DNA from: Citromicrobium sp. JLT1363
GTDB taxonomy: Bacteria; Pseudomonadota; Alphaproteobacteria; Sphingomonadales; Sphingomonadaceae
Reading direction: 5' to 3'
Length of the DNA stretch: 64,000 bases
NCBI RefSeq assembly: GCF_000186705.1
Contig: NZ_AEUE01000008.1
Coordinates: 62,001 to 126,000, forward strand
Part shown: positions 26,893 through 36,354 of the stretch, one piece after another
How the letters are laid out: the number at the start of each line of letters is the position of its first letter
How positions within the stretch are numbered: position 1 is the first letter of the stretch
Made by a program: the position numbers and the translations under genes
Notes under the pieces: generated by a model
What the model saw: only the letters and a program-made list of their open reading frames with translations
The model's database searches: none
What the model was told of the DNA's origin: nothing

Positions 26893-28815
26893 ATGAGCGA
26901 ATTCGTCCAGCCGCCGCAGAGCACCGTCACCAATTGCACCGCGCAAGACTACGAAGCGGCCTATGCCCGCTCGCTGTCCGATCCGGACGCTTTCTGGCTG
27001 GAGCATGCGCAGCGGCTCGACTGGATTACGCCGCCCACAAAGGGCGGCGAATGGTCCTACGACCCGGTCGAGATCGCGTGGTTCGCCGATGGTACGCTCA
27101 ACCTGTGCCACAACGCGGTCGATCGTCACCTGGCCGACAAGGCCGACAAGACGGCGCTGATCTTCGAGCCCAACGATCCCGATGGCGAGGTCCGCACGCT
27201 CACTTACGCGCAATTGCATGCCGAGGTCGTGCGGATGGCCAATGCGCTCAAGGCGATGGGCGTCACCAGGGGTGCGCGCGTGACGCTGTACATGCCGATG
27301 GTGGTCGAAGGCGTGGTCGCGATGCTCGCCTGCGCGCGGATCGGGGCGGTCCATTCGGTCGTGTTCGGCGGCTTCTCTCCCGAGGCGCTGGCCGGACGGA
27401 TCATCGATTGCGACAGCGAGTTCGTGATCACCGCCGACGAAGGGCGGCGTGGCAACAAGCCGATCCCGCTCAAGGTCAGTGTCGATGCCGCCGTGGACGA
27501 GCACGATACGCCGGTGAAGGGCGTGCTGGTGGTCAAGCATACCGGTGCCGACGTCGCGATGAAGGACGGGCGCGACCACTGGTACGCAGACCTCGCTTCC
27601 GATGAAGACTGCCCGTGCGAGCCGATGAACGCGGAAGACCCGCTGTTCATCCTCTACACCTCCGGCTCGACCGGAAAGCCGAAGGGCCTGCTCCACACGA
27701 CCGGTGGCTATGGCGTGTGGACCGCAACCACGTTCCACTACGTGTTCGACCACCAGCCGGACGACATCTTCTGGTGCTCTGCCGATATCGGCTGGATCAC
27801 CGGACACAGCTACGTCACCTACGGGCCGCTACTGAACGGCGCCAGCCAGGTGATCTTCGAAGGCGTGCCCAACTACCCCGACCACGGGCGGTTCTGGCAG
27901 GTGGTCGAGAAGCACAAGGTCAGCATTTTCTACACCGCGCCGACCGCGATCCGCGCGCTGATGCGCGAGGGGGATGATTTCGTGACTGCACACGATCGCT
28001 CCTCGCTGCGCCTGCTGGGGACGGTGGGAGAGCCCATCAATCCCGAGGCGTGGCGCTGGTATCACCGCGTCGTGGGCGAGGGGCGCTGCCCCGTGGTGGA
28101 TACCTGGTGGCAGACCGAGACGGGCGGCGTGATGCTCACCACGCTACCCGGCGCGCACGCGATGAAGCCGGGCAGCGCGGGCTTGCCGTTCTTCGGCGTG
28201 CAGCCACAGCTGGTCGATGCCGAAGGGCAGATGCTGGAGGGCGCGGCAGAGGGCAACCTGTGCATTACGTCGAGCTGGCCGGGCCAGGCACGCACGATCT
28301 ACGGCGATCACGACCGCTTCGTGCAGACCTATTTCAGCACCTACAAGGGCAAGTATTTTACCAGCGACGGGTGCCAGCGCGACGCGCAGGGATACTACCG
28401 CATCACTGGCCGGGTCGACGACGTCATCAACGTCTCTGGCCACCGGATGGGCACCGCCGAGGTGGAGAGCGCGCTGGTGCTGCACCCCAAAGTGTCCGAA
28501 GCCGCAGTTGTCGCCTTCCCGCACGACATCAAGGGGCAGGGCATCTACTGCTATGTCACGCTGAATGCGGGGCTGGAGGGGTCGGACGATCTGGCGGCGG
28601 AACTTCGCCAGCAGGTCCGCAAGGAAATCGGCCCCGTCGCCACGCCCGACCGGATCCACTTCACCGACGATCTGCCCAAGACACGCAGCGGCAAGATCAT
28701 GCGCCGCATCCTGCGCAAGATCGCGGAGAACGACCATGGCTCTCTGGGCGATACCTCGACGCTTGCCGACCCGTCGCTGGTCGATCGCCTGATCGAAGGG
28801 CGGGTTGACGGATGA
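26893..28815 (+). CDS. acs: Acetyl-CoA synthetase (AMP-forming)
   Basis: A 640-aa enzyme that turns acetate, ATP and CoA into acetyl-CoA via acetyl-AMP. The AMP-binding signature [11 protein letters not shown] is at about 255, and the motif WWQTETGG at about 405. The C-terminal RSGKIMRR contains Lys601, the residue acetylated for control in other bacteria. The start at 26893 has AAGGAG nearby. It is divergent from the S46 peptidase gene and is a single transcription unit, with the next gene 114 bases downstream. Confidence 0.97.
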   Translation: MSEFVQPPQSTVTNCTAQDYEAAYARSLSDPDAFWLEHAQRLDWITPPTKGGEWSYDPVEIAWFADGTLNLCHNAVDRHLADKADKTALIFEPNDPDGEVRTLTYAQLHAEVVRMANALKAMGVTRGARVTLYMPMVVEGVVAMLACARIGAVHSVVFGGFSPEALAGRIIDCDSEFVITADEGRRGNKPIPLKVSVDAAVDEHDTPVKGVLVVKHTGADVAMKDGRDHWYADLASDEDCPCEPMNAEDPLFILYTSGSTGKPKGLLHTTGGYGVWTATTFHYVFDHQPDDIFWCSADIGWITGHSYVTYGPLLNGASQVIFEGVPNYPDHGRFWQVVEKHKVSIFYTAPTAIRALMREGDDFVTAHDRSSLRLLGTVGEPINPEAWRWYHRVVGEGRCPVVDTWWQTETGGVMLTTLPGAHAMKPGSAGLPFFGVQPQLVDAEGQMLEGAAEGNLCITSSWPGQARTIYGDHDRFVQTYFSTYKGKYFTSDGCQRDAQGYYRITGRVDDVINVSGHRMGTAEVESALVLHPKVSEAAVVAFPHDIKGQGIYCYVTLNAGLEGSDDLAAELRQQVRKEIGPVATPDRIHFTDDLPKTRSGKIMRRILRKIAENDHGSLGDTSTLADPSLVDRLIEGRVDG

Positions 28816-28929
28816 GGCGGGAAATGCTGCGTTGCGGAACAAATCCCGGGCGATGGCGGTTAGGACTTTATCGCCGGTCGAGGGGCCGTGAATAAGACAT
28901 AAGATAGATCAGGAAGGCCCGGGACCGAA

Positions 28930-30354
28930 TTGAGCTTCGACGAAATGCTAGGATCGGGCGGAGGCAACGGCGAAGATATTCGTCCGGCCTACCAGGCATT
29001 TCGCCAATGGCTCGATCGGCAGCCCGAAAATCGCGTTTCCCGCAAGTCCGAACAGGCGGAGAACTTCTTCCGCAAGATCGGCATCACCTTCAACGTTTAT
29101 GGCGAGGACGAGGCGGACGAGCGGCTGATCCCGTTCGATGTCGTGCCGCGCGTTCTTTCGGGCAATGAATGGCGCAAGCTCTCCAAGGGGATCGAGCAGC
29201 GCGTGCGGGCGATCAACGCCTTCCTGCACGATATCTACCACCGGCAGGAAATCCTGCGGGCGGGGCGCATCCCGCAAAGCCTGATCGCCAATAACGACGC
29301 CTTCCTGCCAAAGATGATGGGCTTCGATCCGCCTGGCGGCATCTACACCCACATCATCGGCACCGACATCGTGCGGACCGGGCCGGATGAGTTCTACGTG
29401 CTGGAAGACAATGCGCGGACCCCGTCCGGCGTCTCCTACATGCTCGAGAACCGCGAGATCATGCTCCAGATGTTCCCAGAGCTGTTCGCGGAAATCCCGA
29501 TCTGCGAGGTGAGCGACTATCCCAGCTGGCTGCGCCGTTCGCTTTCGGCCTGCGCTCCGCCGGCCTGCATGGGCCGCCCGACGGTCGCGGTGCTGACGCC
29601 GGGTACCTACAACTCCGCCTATTTCGAACACAGCTTCATCGCCGACCAGATGGGTGCCGAGCTGATCGAGGGATCGGACCTGCGCGTGGTCGACGGGCGC
29701 GTCGCCATGCGCACCACGCAAGGCTACAAGCCGGTCGACGTGATCTACCGCCGGATCGACGACGATTTTCTCGATCCGCTCAACTTCAATCCGGATTCGA
29801 TGCTGGGCGTGCCCGGCATCTACGATGTGTACCGCGCAGGCGGGGTGACCATCGCCAATGCGCCGGGCACGGGGATCGCCGACGACAAGGCGCTCTATAG
29901 TTACATGCCCGACATCGTGGAGTTCTACACTGGCGAGCGGCCGCTGTTGCAGAACGTGCCGACCTGGCGCTGTTCCGAGCCTGACCAGCTGGCCGAAGTG
30001 CTCGACCGGCTGGAAGAGCTGGTGGTGAAGGAGGTTCACGGATCGGGCGGCTACGGCATGCTGATCGGGCCGGCCGCCAGCAAGGCCGAGATCGAGGAAT
30101 TCCGCGCCAAGCTGAAGGCGAAGCCGGATGGCTACATCGCGCAGCCCACGCTGGCGCTGTCGACCGTGCCGATCTACACCGAACAGGGCCTCGCCCCGCG
30201 CCACGTGGATTTCCGGCCCTTCGTGCTGATGGCGCCCAATTCGATCGACATCGTGCCCGGCGGCCTGACCCGCGTGGCGATGAACGAGGGGTCGCTGGTG
30301 GTGAATTCCAGCCAGGGCGGCGGCACCAAGGATACGTGGGTGCTCGATGACTGA
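28930..30354 (+). CDS. Circularly permuted ATP-grasp protein (DUF404/DUF407)
   Basis: A 474-aa protein with the family markers GNEWRKLSKGIEQRVRAINAFLHDIY, FYVLEDNARTPSGVSYMLENR and VVKEVHGSGGYGMLIGP, which together define the circularly permuted ATP-grasp type 2 family. These enzymes are predicted to form amide bonds with ATP. It is the first gene of a four-gene set with alpha-E, transglutaminase and Anbu, an order found in many bacteria and proposed to make and break a peptide-like product. The start is TTG at 28930, with AGGAAGG upstream; no ATG lies nearby. The substrate is not known. Confidence 0.9.
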   Translation: MSFDEMLGSGGGNGEDIRPAYQAFRQWLDRQPENRVSRKSEQAENFFRKIGITFNVYGEDEADERLIPFDVVPRVLSGNEWRKLSKGIEQRVRAINAFLHDIYHRQEILRAGRIPQSLIANNDAFLPKMMGFDPPGGIYTHIIGTDIVRTGPDEFYVLEDNARTPSGVSYMLENREIMLQMFPELFAEIPICEVSDYPSWLRRSLSACAPPACMGRPTVAVLTPGTYNSAYFEHSFIADQMGAELIEGSDLRVVDGRVAMRTTQGYKPVDVIYRRIDDDFLDPLNFNPDSMLGVPGIYDVYRAGGVTIANAPGTGIADDKALYSYMPDIVEFYTGERPLLQNVPTWRCSEPDQLAEVLDRLEELVVKEVHGSGGYGMLIGPAASKAEIEEFRAKLKAKPDGYIAQPTLALSTVPIYTEQGLAPRHVDFRPFVLMAPNSIDIVPGGLTRVAMNEGSLVVNSSQGGGTKDTWVLDD

Positions 30355-30386
30355 TCGCTCTGCTACATATTTTCGGGGGCCACGCG

Positions 30387-31334
30387 ATGCTCGGTAAGAC
30401 CGCCTCCGGCCTGTTCTGGATGTTCCGTTACCTGGAACGCGCGGAATCGACCGCGCGTCTGCTCGATGCAGGATTTCGTATCGCGCTGACCCGCGCCGGG
30501 TCCTCGCGCTCGGAATGGGAATCCGTGCTGACCACGACGGGCCAGCTCCAGGGCTTCCGCCAGCGTCATGGCGAGGCGACGTCCACCACGGTCATGGAAT
30601 ATCTGCTGAGCGACAGGAGCAATCCGGCCAGCATCATCTCCATGGTGAAGGCGGCCCGCGACAATGCGCGGGCGGTGCGCATCGCCCTCACGCGAGAGGT
30701 GTGGGAGGCCACGAACGAAAGCTGGATGACGCTCGACAAGCTGCTGTCCGGCCGCATCCCCGAGGCTGATCTGCCCGATACGCTGACCACCATCCGGCAA
30801 CAGAATGCGCTCGTGCGCGGGGCCACCAACGGCACGATGCTGCGCAACGACGGGTACAATTTCCTGCGGCTGGGCACCTTTGTCGAACGCGCGGACAACA
30901 CCGCGCGCATTCTCGACGTGAAATATTACCTGCTCCTGCCTTCCATCAGCCAGGTCGGCTCGACGCTGGATATCAAGCAGTGGGAGACGATCCTGCGGTC
31001 GGTTTCCGCCCTGCGATCCTACACCTGGCTGCATGGCGCGACGGTCAATCCGCGCGACATCGCGCAGTTTCTTATCCTGCACGAGCAGATGCCGCGCAGC
31101 CTCGCGTTCTGCTACAACAAGATCTGCGATAATCTGGGCTATCTGGAGAAGGACTACGATAACCGGACGCAGGCCTGCGAAATGGCCGATTCCATCCGGA
31201 CCGACTATCTCGGACGGTCGATGGAAATGATTTTCGATGACGGCCTGCACGAATACATCGAGGACTTTCTCGCCAGCAACTCACGGCTCGCCAAGCAGAT
31301 TACGGCAGATTACTCGTTCGAGGTGACGGCATGA
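30387..31334 (+). CDS. Alpha-E domain protein (DUF403)
   Basis: A 315-aa all-alpha protein with the family opening GKTASGLFWMFRYLERAESTARLLDAG and the repeated pattern FVERADNTARILDVKYYLLLP in the middle. It has no known catalytic motif; its conserved Glu/Arg-rich helices suggest a binding role for the ATP-grasp partner. The gene follows the ATP-grasp gene by 32 bases and overlaps the transglutaminase start by four bases (ATGA). A GGGGG ribosome site precedes the ATG. Confidence 0.9.
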   Translation: MLGKTASGLFWMFRYLERAESTARLLDAGFRIALTRAGSSRSEWESVLTTTGQLQGFRQRHGEATSTTVMEYLLSDRSNPASIISMVKAARDNARAVRIALTREVWEATNESWMTLDKLLSGRIPEADLPDTLTTIRQQNALVRGATNGTMLRNDGYNFLRLGTFVERADNTARILDVKYYLLLPSISQVGSTLDIKQWETILRSVSALRSYTWLHGATVNPRDIAQFLILHEQMPRSLAFCYNKICDNLGYLEKDYDNRTQACEMADSIRTDYLGRSMEMIFDDGLHEYIEDFLASNSRLAKQITADYSFEVTA

Positions 31335-32131
31335 GGCTGCGGATCGAGCACGAGACGCGCTATTGCTACGATGCGCCGGTCGCCTATGGCCTTCAGCAGG
31401 TGCGCCTGCGGCCCAAGGATACGCGGGGCCAGTCGGTTCTCGACTGGAAGATCTCCATCGAAGGCGGCGCGCCCGAACTCCACTACGAAGATCACAACGG
31501 CAATGCAGTCGACCTGATCGGGATAGAACGCGGTGCCACCGAAACAGCGATCCGCTGCGTCGGACTGGTCGAGAACACGAACAACGATGGCGTGCTGGGC
31601 AAGCATCGCGGCTTCCTGCCGCTGTGGCATTTCAGGCGCTCGTCCGATCTGACGAAGGCGGGCGAGGGTGTGCGCGAACTGGTCGGCAAGCTGGCCGATG
31701 CCGATATCGGCGATGTCTCGACCGGGCACCGCCTGTCGGAGGCCATCCTCGATGCGGTGGGTTACGAGGGCGGCAACACCCATTCGGGGACCACGGCGGA
31801 AGAGGCGATCGCCGGCGGCACGGGCGTGTGCCAGGACCACGCGCATATCTTCTGTTCCGCAGCGCGTCTGATGGGCCTGCCTGCACGCTACGTGTCGGGC
31901 TACCTGATGATGAACGACCGGGTGGAGCAGGATGCGAGCCATGCCTGGGCGGAAGCTTTCTTCGAAGGGCTCGGCTGGGTCGGGTTCGACATCTCGAACG
32001 GCTATTCACCCGACGAGCGGTATATTCGCATTGCCACCGGCATCGATTTCCGCGAGGCGGCGCCCGTCAGCGGCATGCGGATGGGGGGAAGCAACGAGGG
32101 CGTGCTTGTTTCCCTTCGCGTCGAGCAATAA
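31331..32131 (+). CDS. Transglutaminase-like cysteine protease
   Basis: A 266-aa protein with the bacterial transglutaminase N-terminal domain (about 1-85) and the papain-like core. The catalytic triad is Cys167 (GTGVCQDHAHIF), His204 (DASHAWAEAFFEG) and Asp220 (GFDISNGY). Proteins of this group are predicted peptidases or amide-cleaving enzymes rather than cross-linkers. It works within the ATP-grasp/alpha-E/Anbu set, where synthesis and hydrolysis of an amide product are thought to be paired. Translation is coupled to the alpha-E gene. Confidence 0.92.
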   Translation: MRLRIEHETRYCYDAPVAYGLQQVRLRPKDTRGQSVLDWKISIEGGAPELHYEDHNGNAVDLIGIERGATETAIRCVGLVENTNNDGVLGKHRGFLPLWHFRRSSDLTKAGEGVRELVGKLADADIGDVSTGHRLSEAILDAVGYEGGNTHSGTTAEEAIAGGTGVCQDHAHIFCSAARLMGLPARYVSGYLMMNDRVEQDASHAWAEAFFEGLGWVGFDISNGYSPDERYIRIATGIDFREAAPVSGMRMGGSNEGVLVSLRVEQ

Positions 32132-32167
32132 ACCGGTCGCACTGACCTTTCACGAGACATAAATTCA

Positions 32168-32929
32168 ATGACCTATTGCGTTGGCATGCGGCTGGACCGC
32201 GGCCTGATCTTCATGTCCGACACCCGCACCAATGCGGGCGTCGACGATGTCTCGCAGGTGCGCAAGATGCGCCATTGGGAGAACCCGGGCGAACGCGCCA
32301 TCACGCTGCTGTCCTCGGGAAACCTCGCCACGACGCAGGCCGTGGTCAGCCTGCTGGACGAGCGCAGCAAGGCCCCGGCGGAGCGTGATCCCTCGATCCT
32401 CTCGGCGCCCTCCATGTTTCAGGTGGCGACCATCGTGGGCAATACGCTGCGCGAAGTGATCGCAAACCTGAAAGGCGAAAAGCAGCAGGCCGCTGCCTCG
32501 CCCTTTTCCGCCAGCCTGATCGTCGGCGGGCAGATCAAGGGAAGCGAACCGCGCCTGTTCCTCATCTATCCCGAAGGCAATTTCATCGAGGCGGGCGACG
32601 ATTCGCCCTTCTTCCAGATCGGTGAGACGAAGTATGGCCGCCCGATCATCGTGCGCACGTTCGACCCGGCCATGCCGTTCGAGGATGCGATCCGCCTGCT
32701 GATGGTCTCCTTCGATTCCACCATCCGGTCCAATCTGGCGGTCGACCTGCCGCTGGACCTCTCGATCCACGAGCGCGATGCCTATCGGGTCGGCAAACAG
32801 CAGCGGATCGAAGCGGACGACCCCTATTTCCGCCGGATATCGGAACAGTGGAGCCTGTCTCTGCGCGAAGCCGTCAACCGGCTGCCACCCTTCCAGTTCG
32901 AACGGAACGACACGGGCGACGCCCGATAG
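32168..32929 (+). CDS. Anbu-family proteasome-type protease
   Basis: A 253-aa Ntn-fold protein starting MTYCVGMRLDRGLIFMSDTRTNAGVD, typical of Anbu (COG3484), the bacterial homologue of HslV and 20S beta subunits. Thr2 after Met removal is the expected nucleophile, with Asp and Lys in the following strands. Known Anbu proteins assemble into rings or open helices. The gene closes the ATP-grasp/alpha-E/transglutaminase set (36 bases downstream of the transglutaminase), and the Ku gene follows after 64 bases. Confidence 0.92.
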   Translation: MTYCVGMRLDRGLIFMSDTRTNAGVDDVSQVRKMRHWENPGERAITLLSSGNLATTQAVVSLLDERSKAPAERDPSILSAPSMFQVATIVGNTLREVIANLKGEKQQAAASPFSASLIVGGQIKGSEPRLFLIYPEGNFIEAGDDSPFFQIGETKYGRPIIVRTFDPAMPFEDAIRLLMVSFDSTIRSNLAVDLPLDLSIHERDAYRVGKQQRIEADDPYFRRISEQWSLSLREAVNRLPPFQFERNDTGDAR

Positions 32930-32993
32930 CGTCGGGCAGAAGCGCAACCAAATCCGGCCCTCGCTCGTTGAGCCCCCTAGACAAGGAGGGCCC

Positions 32994-33824
32994 ATGGCCG
33001 CGCGTGCATATTGGCAGGGGCAGATCAGGCTGGCGCTGGTCTCGATCCCGGTAGAAATCTACTCCGCCTCGCAAAGCGGAGCGAAGATCAGCTTCCGGCA
33101 AATCCACGAGCCGTCGGGCAAGCGCATCTCCTACGAAAAAGTGGTCGAGGGCGTGGGGCCGGTCGATCGCGACGATATCATCCGCGGGTACGAGCTTTCG
33201 AAGAACAACTACGTCCTGCTCGAGGACGAGGAGATCGAGGCGGTCAAGATCGAGAGCAAGAAGACACTCGAGCTGGTCCAGTTCGTCGACCATTCCGAGA
33301 TCGACCCGCTCTATTTCGAAAAGCCCTATTACGTCGTCCCGCAGGACGATCTTGCCGAAGAGGCGTTCATCGTGCTGCGCGAGGCGTTGCGGGCCGCGAA
33401 GAAGACCGCGCTGGGGCAGCTGTCGGTGCGCGGGCAGGAAAAGCTCGTGGCGATCAAGCCCTGCGGCAAGGGCATGTTGCTGGAAACCCTGCGCTATGCG
33501 GACGAAGTGCGCGAAGGGCAGAAGTTCTTCGGCGGAATTTCGGACGACGAGCCAGAAGACGAACTGCTCGATCTGGCCAGCACGCTGATCGAGAAGAAGA
33601 CCGCGCCATTCGACGCCGGAGAGTTCGAGGATCGCTATGCCGAGGCGCTGCGCAAGCTGATCGACAAAAAGGCCAAGGCGAAAGGGGACAAGAAGATCCT
33701 CGAGGATGTCGAGGAGCCATCGGGCGATGGTTCGGGCAACGTGATCGATCTGATGGCGGCTCTGAAGAAGTCGGTCGATGAGGAGAAACCGAAGAAATCC
33801 TCTCGCAAGAAGAAGAGCGCCTAG
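32994..33824 (+). CDS. ku: Ku protein (non-homologous end joining)
   Basis: A 276-aa DNA-end-binding protein. MAARAYWQGQIRLALVSIPVEIY is the usual bacterial Ku opening; FRQIHEPSGKRISYEKV and DEEIEAV are core strands. The C-terminal tail after about 230 is Lys-rich (KKSSRKKKSA), as in Ku proteins whose tail binds LigD or DNA. AAGGAGGG just upstream marks the start. It is followed by ligD three bases after its stop, so the two NHEJ factors are coupled. Confidence 0.96.
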   Translation: MAARAYWQGQIRLALVSIPVEIYSASQSGAKISFRQIHEPSGKRISYEKVVEGVGPVDRDDIIRGYELSKNNYVLLEDEEIEAVKIESKKTLELVQFVDHSEIDPLYFEKPYYVVPQDDLAEEAFIVLREALRAAKKTALGQLSVRGQEKLVAIKPCGKGMLLETLRYADEVREGQKFFGGISDDEPEDELLDLASTLIEKKTAPFDAGEFEDRYAEALRKLIDKKAKAKGDKKILEDVEEPSGDGSGNVIDLMAALKKSVDEEKPKKSSRKKKSA

Positions 33825-33827
33825 GCC

Positions 33828-36317
33828 GTGGCCGGCAAGAAGGATCCACTCGCCGAATATAACGCCAAGCGCGATTTCTCGCGCACGAAGGAGCCTGCGG
33901 GAAAGGCTGGCAAGAGCGGCAAGGACCGCATCTTCATGGTCCAGAAGCATGACGCGACGCGGCTGCACTGGGATCTGCGGCTGGAAGCCGATGGCGTGCT
34001 CAAGAGCTGGGCGGTCACGAAGGGCCCTTCGCCCGACCCGGACGTGAAGCGCCTCGCCGTGCGGACCGAGGATCATCCGATGGACTACGCAACCTTCGAA
34101 GGGACAATCCCGGCGGACGAATACGGCGGCGGCACCGTGATGCTGTGGGACCGCGGCACCTGGCACCCGATCGAAGGCAAGAGCGCCGACGATATCGAGG
34201 AAGGCCACCTGCATTTCGTTCTGGAGGGAGAGCGGATGAAGGGCGAGTGGCTGCTGATCCGCATGAAGCCCAAGAAGGGCGAGAAGCGCGAGAACTGGCT
34301 GCTGCGCAAGCTGGACGACGCTTATGCCGAGGAAGGCGATGCGCTGGTGGAACAGGCGCTCACCAGCATCGATACCGGGCGCTCCATGGCCGAGATTGCC
34401 GCCGGGCGCGAACCCGGGGATGCGACCGGCGAGGACGCGGCGCTCGAAGACCTTGCCGAAATGAAGCACGCGCGGCGCAGCGGCAAACCCGGCAAGCCGC
34501 CGAAATTTCGCAAGCCTCAGCTTGCGACGCTGGTCGACGAGGTGCCGAGCGGAAATGGCTGGATGCACGAGATCAAGTTCGACGGGTACCGTGCGCTGAT
34601 CGCCGTCGCTGGCGATGACGTGACGGTATGGACGCGCAACCAGAAGGACTGGACGGACAAGTTCGGGCCCCTGGTGGAAGCTATTGCGGCGCTCGACCTG
34701 CCGCCTGCACTGATCGACGGCGAAATCGTGGCGCTGGACAAGGACGGAAATCCCGACTTCTCTACGCTGCAATCCGTGCTCAAGCGCGGACATGGCTCGC
34801 AGGGCCCTGCGGACAAACTTGCCTTTTTTGCGTTCGATCTTCTGGAAATCGACGGCGCAGACCTCACCAGGCAAAGCAATATGGAGCGCAAGGAACGGCT
34901 GGAAGCGCTGCTGCGCGATGCACGGCCGCCCATCCATCTTGCCGATCACGTGATCGGGGCGGGCGAGAAGCTCTACGCGCGGATGTGCGACGCGGGGCAG
35001 GAAGGGATCATTTCGAAGGGGGTGGACGCGCCCTATCGCCACAGCCGAACCAAAAGCTGGGTGAAGGTCAAATGCGTCCAGCGACAGGAATTCATCGTGG
35101 TCGGCTGGTCCGAAAGCTCGGCCAAGGCGCGCCCCTTCGCCTCGCTGCTTCTGGCGACCAGAGATGGCGACGATCTGGTCTATCGGGGCAAGGTGGGGAC
35201 GGGGTTCGACAGCGACGATCTCGATCGCCTCTCCGGCAAGCTCGACAGGCTGGCGCGCAAGACGCCTCCGCTCGACGTGCCCAAGGCGGACGCGCGCAAG
35301 GTGCACTGGGTTACGCCCAAGCTCGTGGCCGAGATCGCCTTTGCCGAACTCACCAGCGAGGGGCGCGTGCGCCACGGCAGTTTTCTCGGCCTGCGGCAGG
35401 ACAAGGACGCAGGCGATGTGCAGGACGAGCGCAAGACGCCTGCGCCCGAGGCCAAAGGGGATGTGGAAATCTCCAGCCGCGACCGGGTGATCTTCCCCGA
35501 CAGCGGCCAGACCAAGGGCGATCTGGCGGACTACTATGCTGTGGTCGCGCCCATCATGCTCGCCTTCGCTGCCGAACGCCCGCTCAGCCTCGTGCGCTGC
35601 CCGCAGGGGCGCGCGAAGAAATGTTTCTTCCAGAAACATGACAACGGCGGCTTCGGTGATGGCGTGAAAGCGGTGCCCATCAAGGAGAAGGACGGCGGGA
35701 CCGAGGATTACCTATTTATCGAGGATGCGCGCGGCCTGCTGCAATGCGTCCAGATGGGCACGATCGAGTTTCACGGCTGGGGCGCCCGATCCGGTGCGGT
35801 CGAGAAACCGGATCGGATGGTGTTCGATCTCGACCCGGATGAAGGGCTTGATTTCGCGCAGGTACGCGACGCTGCGGGCGATCTTCGCAAGCATCTGGCG
35901 GACATCGGCCTCACCAGTTTTGCGATGGTGACCGGCGGGAAGGGCGTGCACGTGGTCGTCCCGCTGACCCCCGGCCATTCATGGGATGCGCACAAGAGTT
36001 TCGCAGAGCGTTTCGCCAGGGCGCTGGCCCAGGCCGAGCCGGACCGGTTTACCGCCACGATGAGCAAGGCGAAGCGGGAAGGGCGGATATTCATCGACTG
36101 GCTGCGCAATCAGCGCGGCAGCACGGCCGTAATGCCCTATTCTGCCCGCGCGCGGGAGGGCGCCCCGGTGGCTGCGCCCGTCGCCTGGAACGAACTGAAG
36201 GACATGGAAAACGCGCGCGGCTTTGCGATCGGCGACGCCAAGCGCCTGCTCGACCGTGCGCAGTCGAAGTCGCTCGCCGGGTGGGGCTTCGCGCAGCAGC
36301 GGCTGCCCGACGTCTAG
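33828..36317 (+). CDS. ligD: Multifunctional DNA ligase D
   Basis: An 829-aa NHEJ protein with three domains in the order phosphoesterase, ligase, polymerase. The phosphoesterase part (about 10-180) has HDATRLHWDLRLE and AVTKGPSPDP. The ATP-dependent ligase part (about 220-510) has the nucleotidyl Lys250 in EIKFDGYR, with DGEIVALD and KVKC. The primase-like polymerase part (about 545-829) has the metal-binding D667/D669 in FDLDPDEG. It starts with GTG at 33828, three bases after the Ku stop. With Ku it repairs double-strand breaks without a template, useful in stationary phase or dryness. Confidence 0.96.
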   Translation: MAGKKDPLAEYNAKRDFSRTKEPAGKAGKSGKDRIFMVQKHDATRLHWDLRLEADGVLKSWAVTKGPSPDPDVKRLAVRTEDHPMDYATFEGTIPADEYGGGTVMLWDRGTWHPIEGKSADDIEEGHLHFVLEGERMKGEWLLIRMKPKKGEKRENWLLRKLDDAYAEEGDALVEQALTSIDTGRSMAEIAAGREPGDATGEDAALEDLAEMKHARRSGKPGKPPKFRKPQLATLVDEVPSGNGWMHEIKFDGYRALIAVAGDDVTVWTRNQKDWTDKFGPLVEAIAALDLPPALIDGEIVALDKDGNPDFSTLQSVLKRGHGSQGPADKLAFFAFDLLEIDGADLTRQSNMERKERLEALLRDARPPIHLADHVIGAGEKLYARMCDAGQEGIISKGVDAPYRHSRTKSWVKVKCVQRQEFIVVGWSESSAKARPFASLLLATRDGDDLVYRGKVGTGFDSDDLDRLSGKLDRLARKTPPLDVPKADARKVHWVTPKLVAEIAFAELTSEGRVRHGSFLGLRQDKDAGDVQDERKTPAPEAKGDVEISSRDRVIFPDSGQTKGDLADYYAVVAPIMLAFAAERPLSLVRCPQGRAKKCFFQKHDNGGFGDGVKAVPIKEKDGGTEDYLFIEDARGLLQCVQMGTIEFHGWGARSGAVEKPDRMVFDLDPDEGLDFAQVRDAAGDLRKHLADIGLTSFAMVTGGKGVHVVVPLTPGHSWDAHKSFAERFARALAQAEPDRFTATMSKAKREGRIFIDWLRNQRGSTAVMPYSARAREGAPVAAPVAWNELKDMENARGFAIGDAKRLLDRAQSKSLAGWGFAQQRLPDV

Positions 36318-36354
36318 CGCCTCGCGCGGTATGCGCGGCGCCGCAGTCCCTGCC

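Noticed and set aside
32874-35639. A 921-codon minus-strand frame
   Set aside because: It lies opposite Ku and LigD, both with intact domains.
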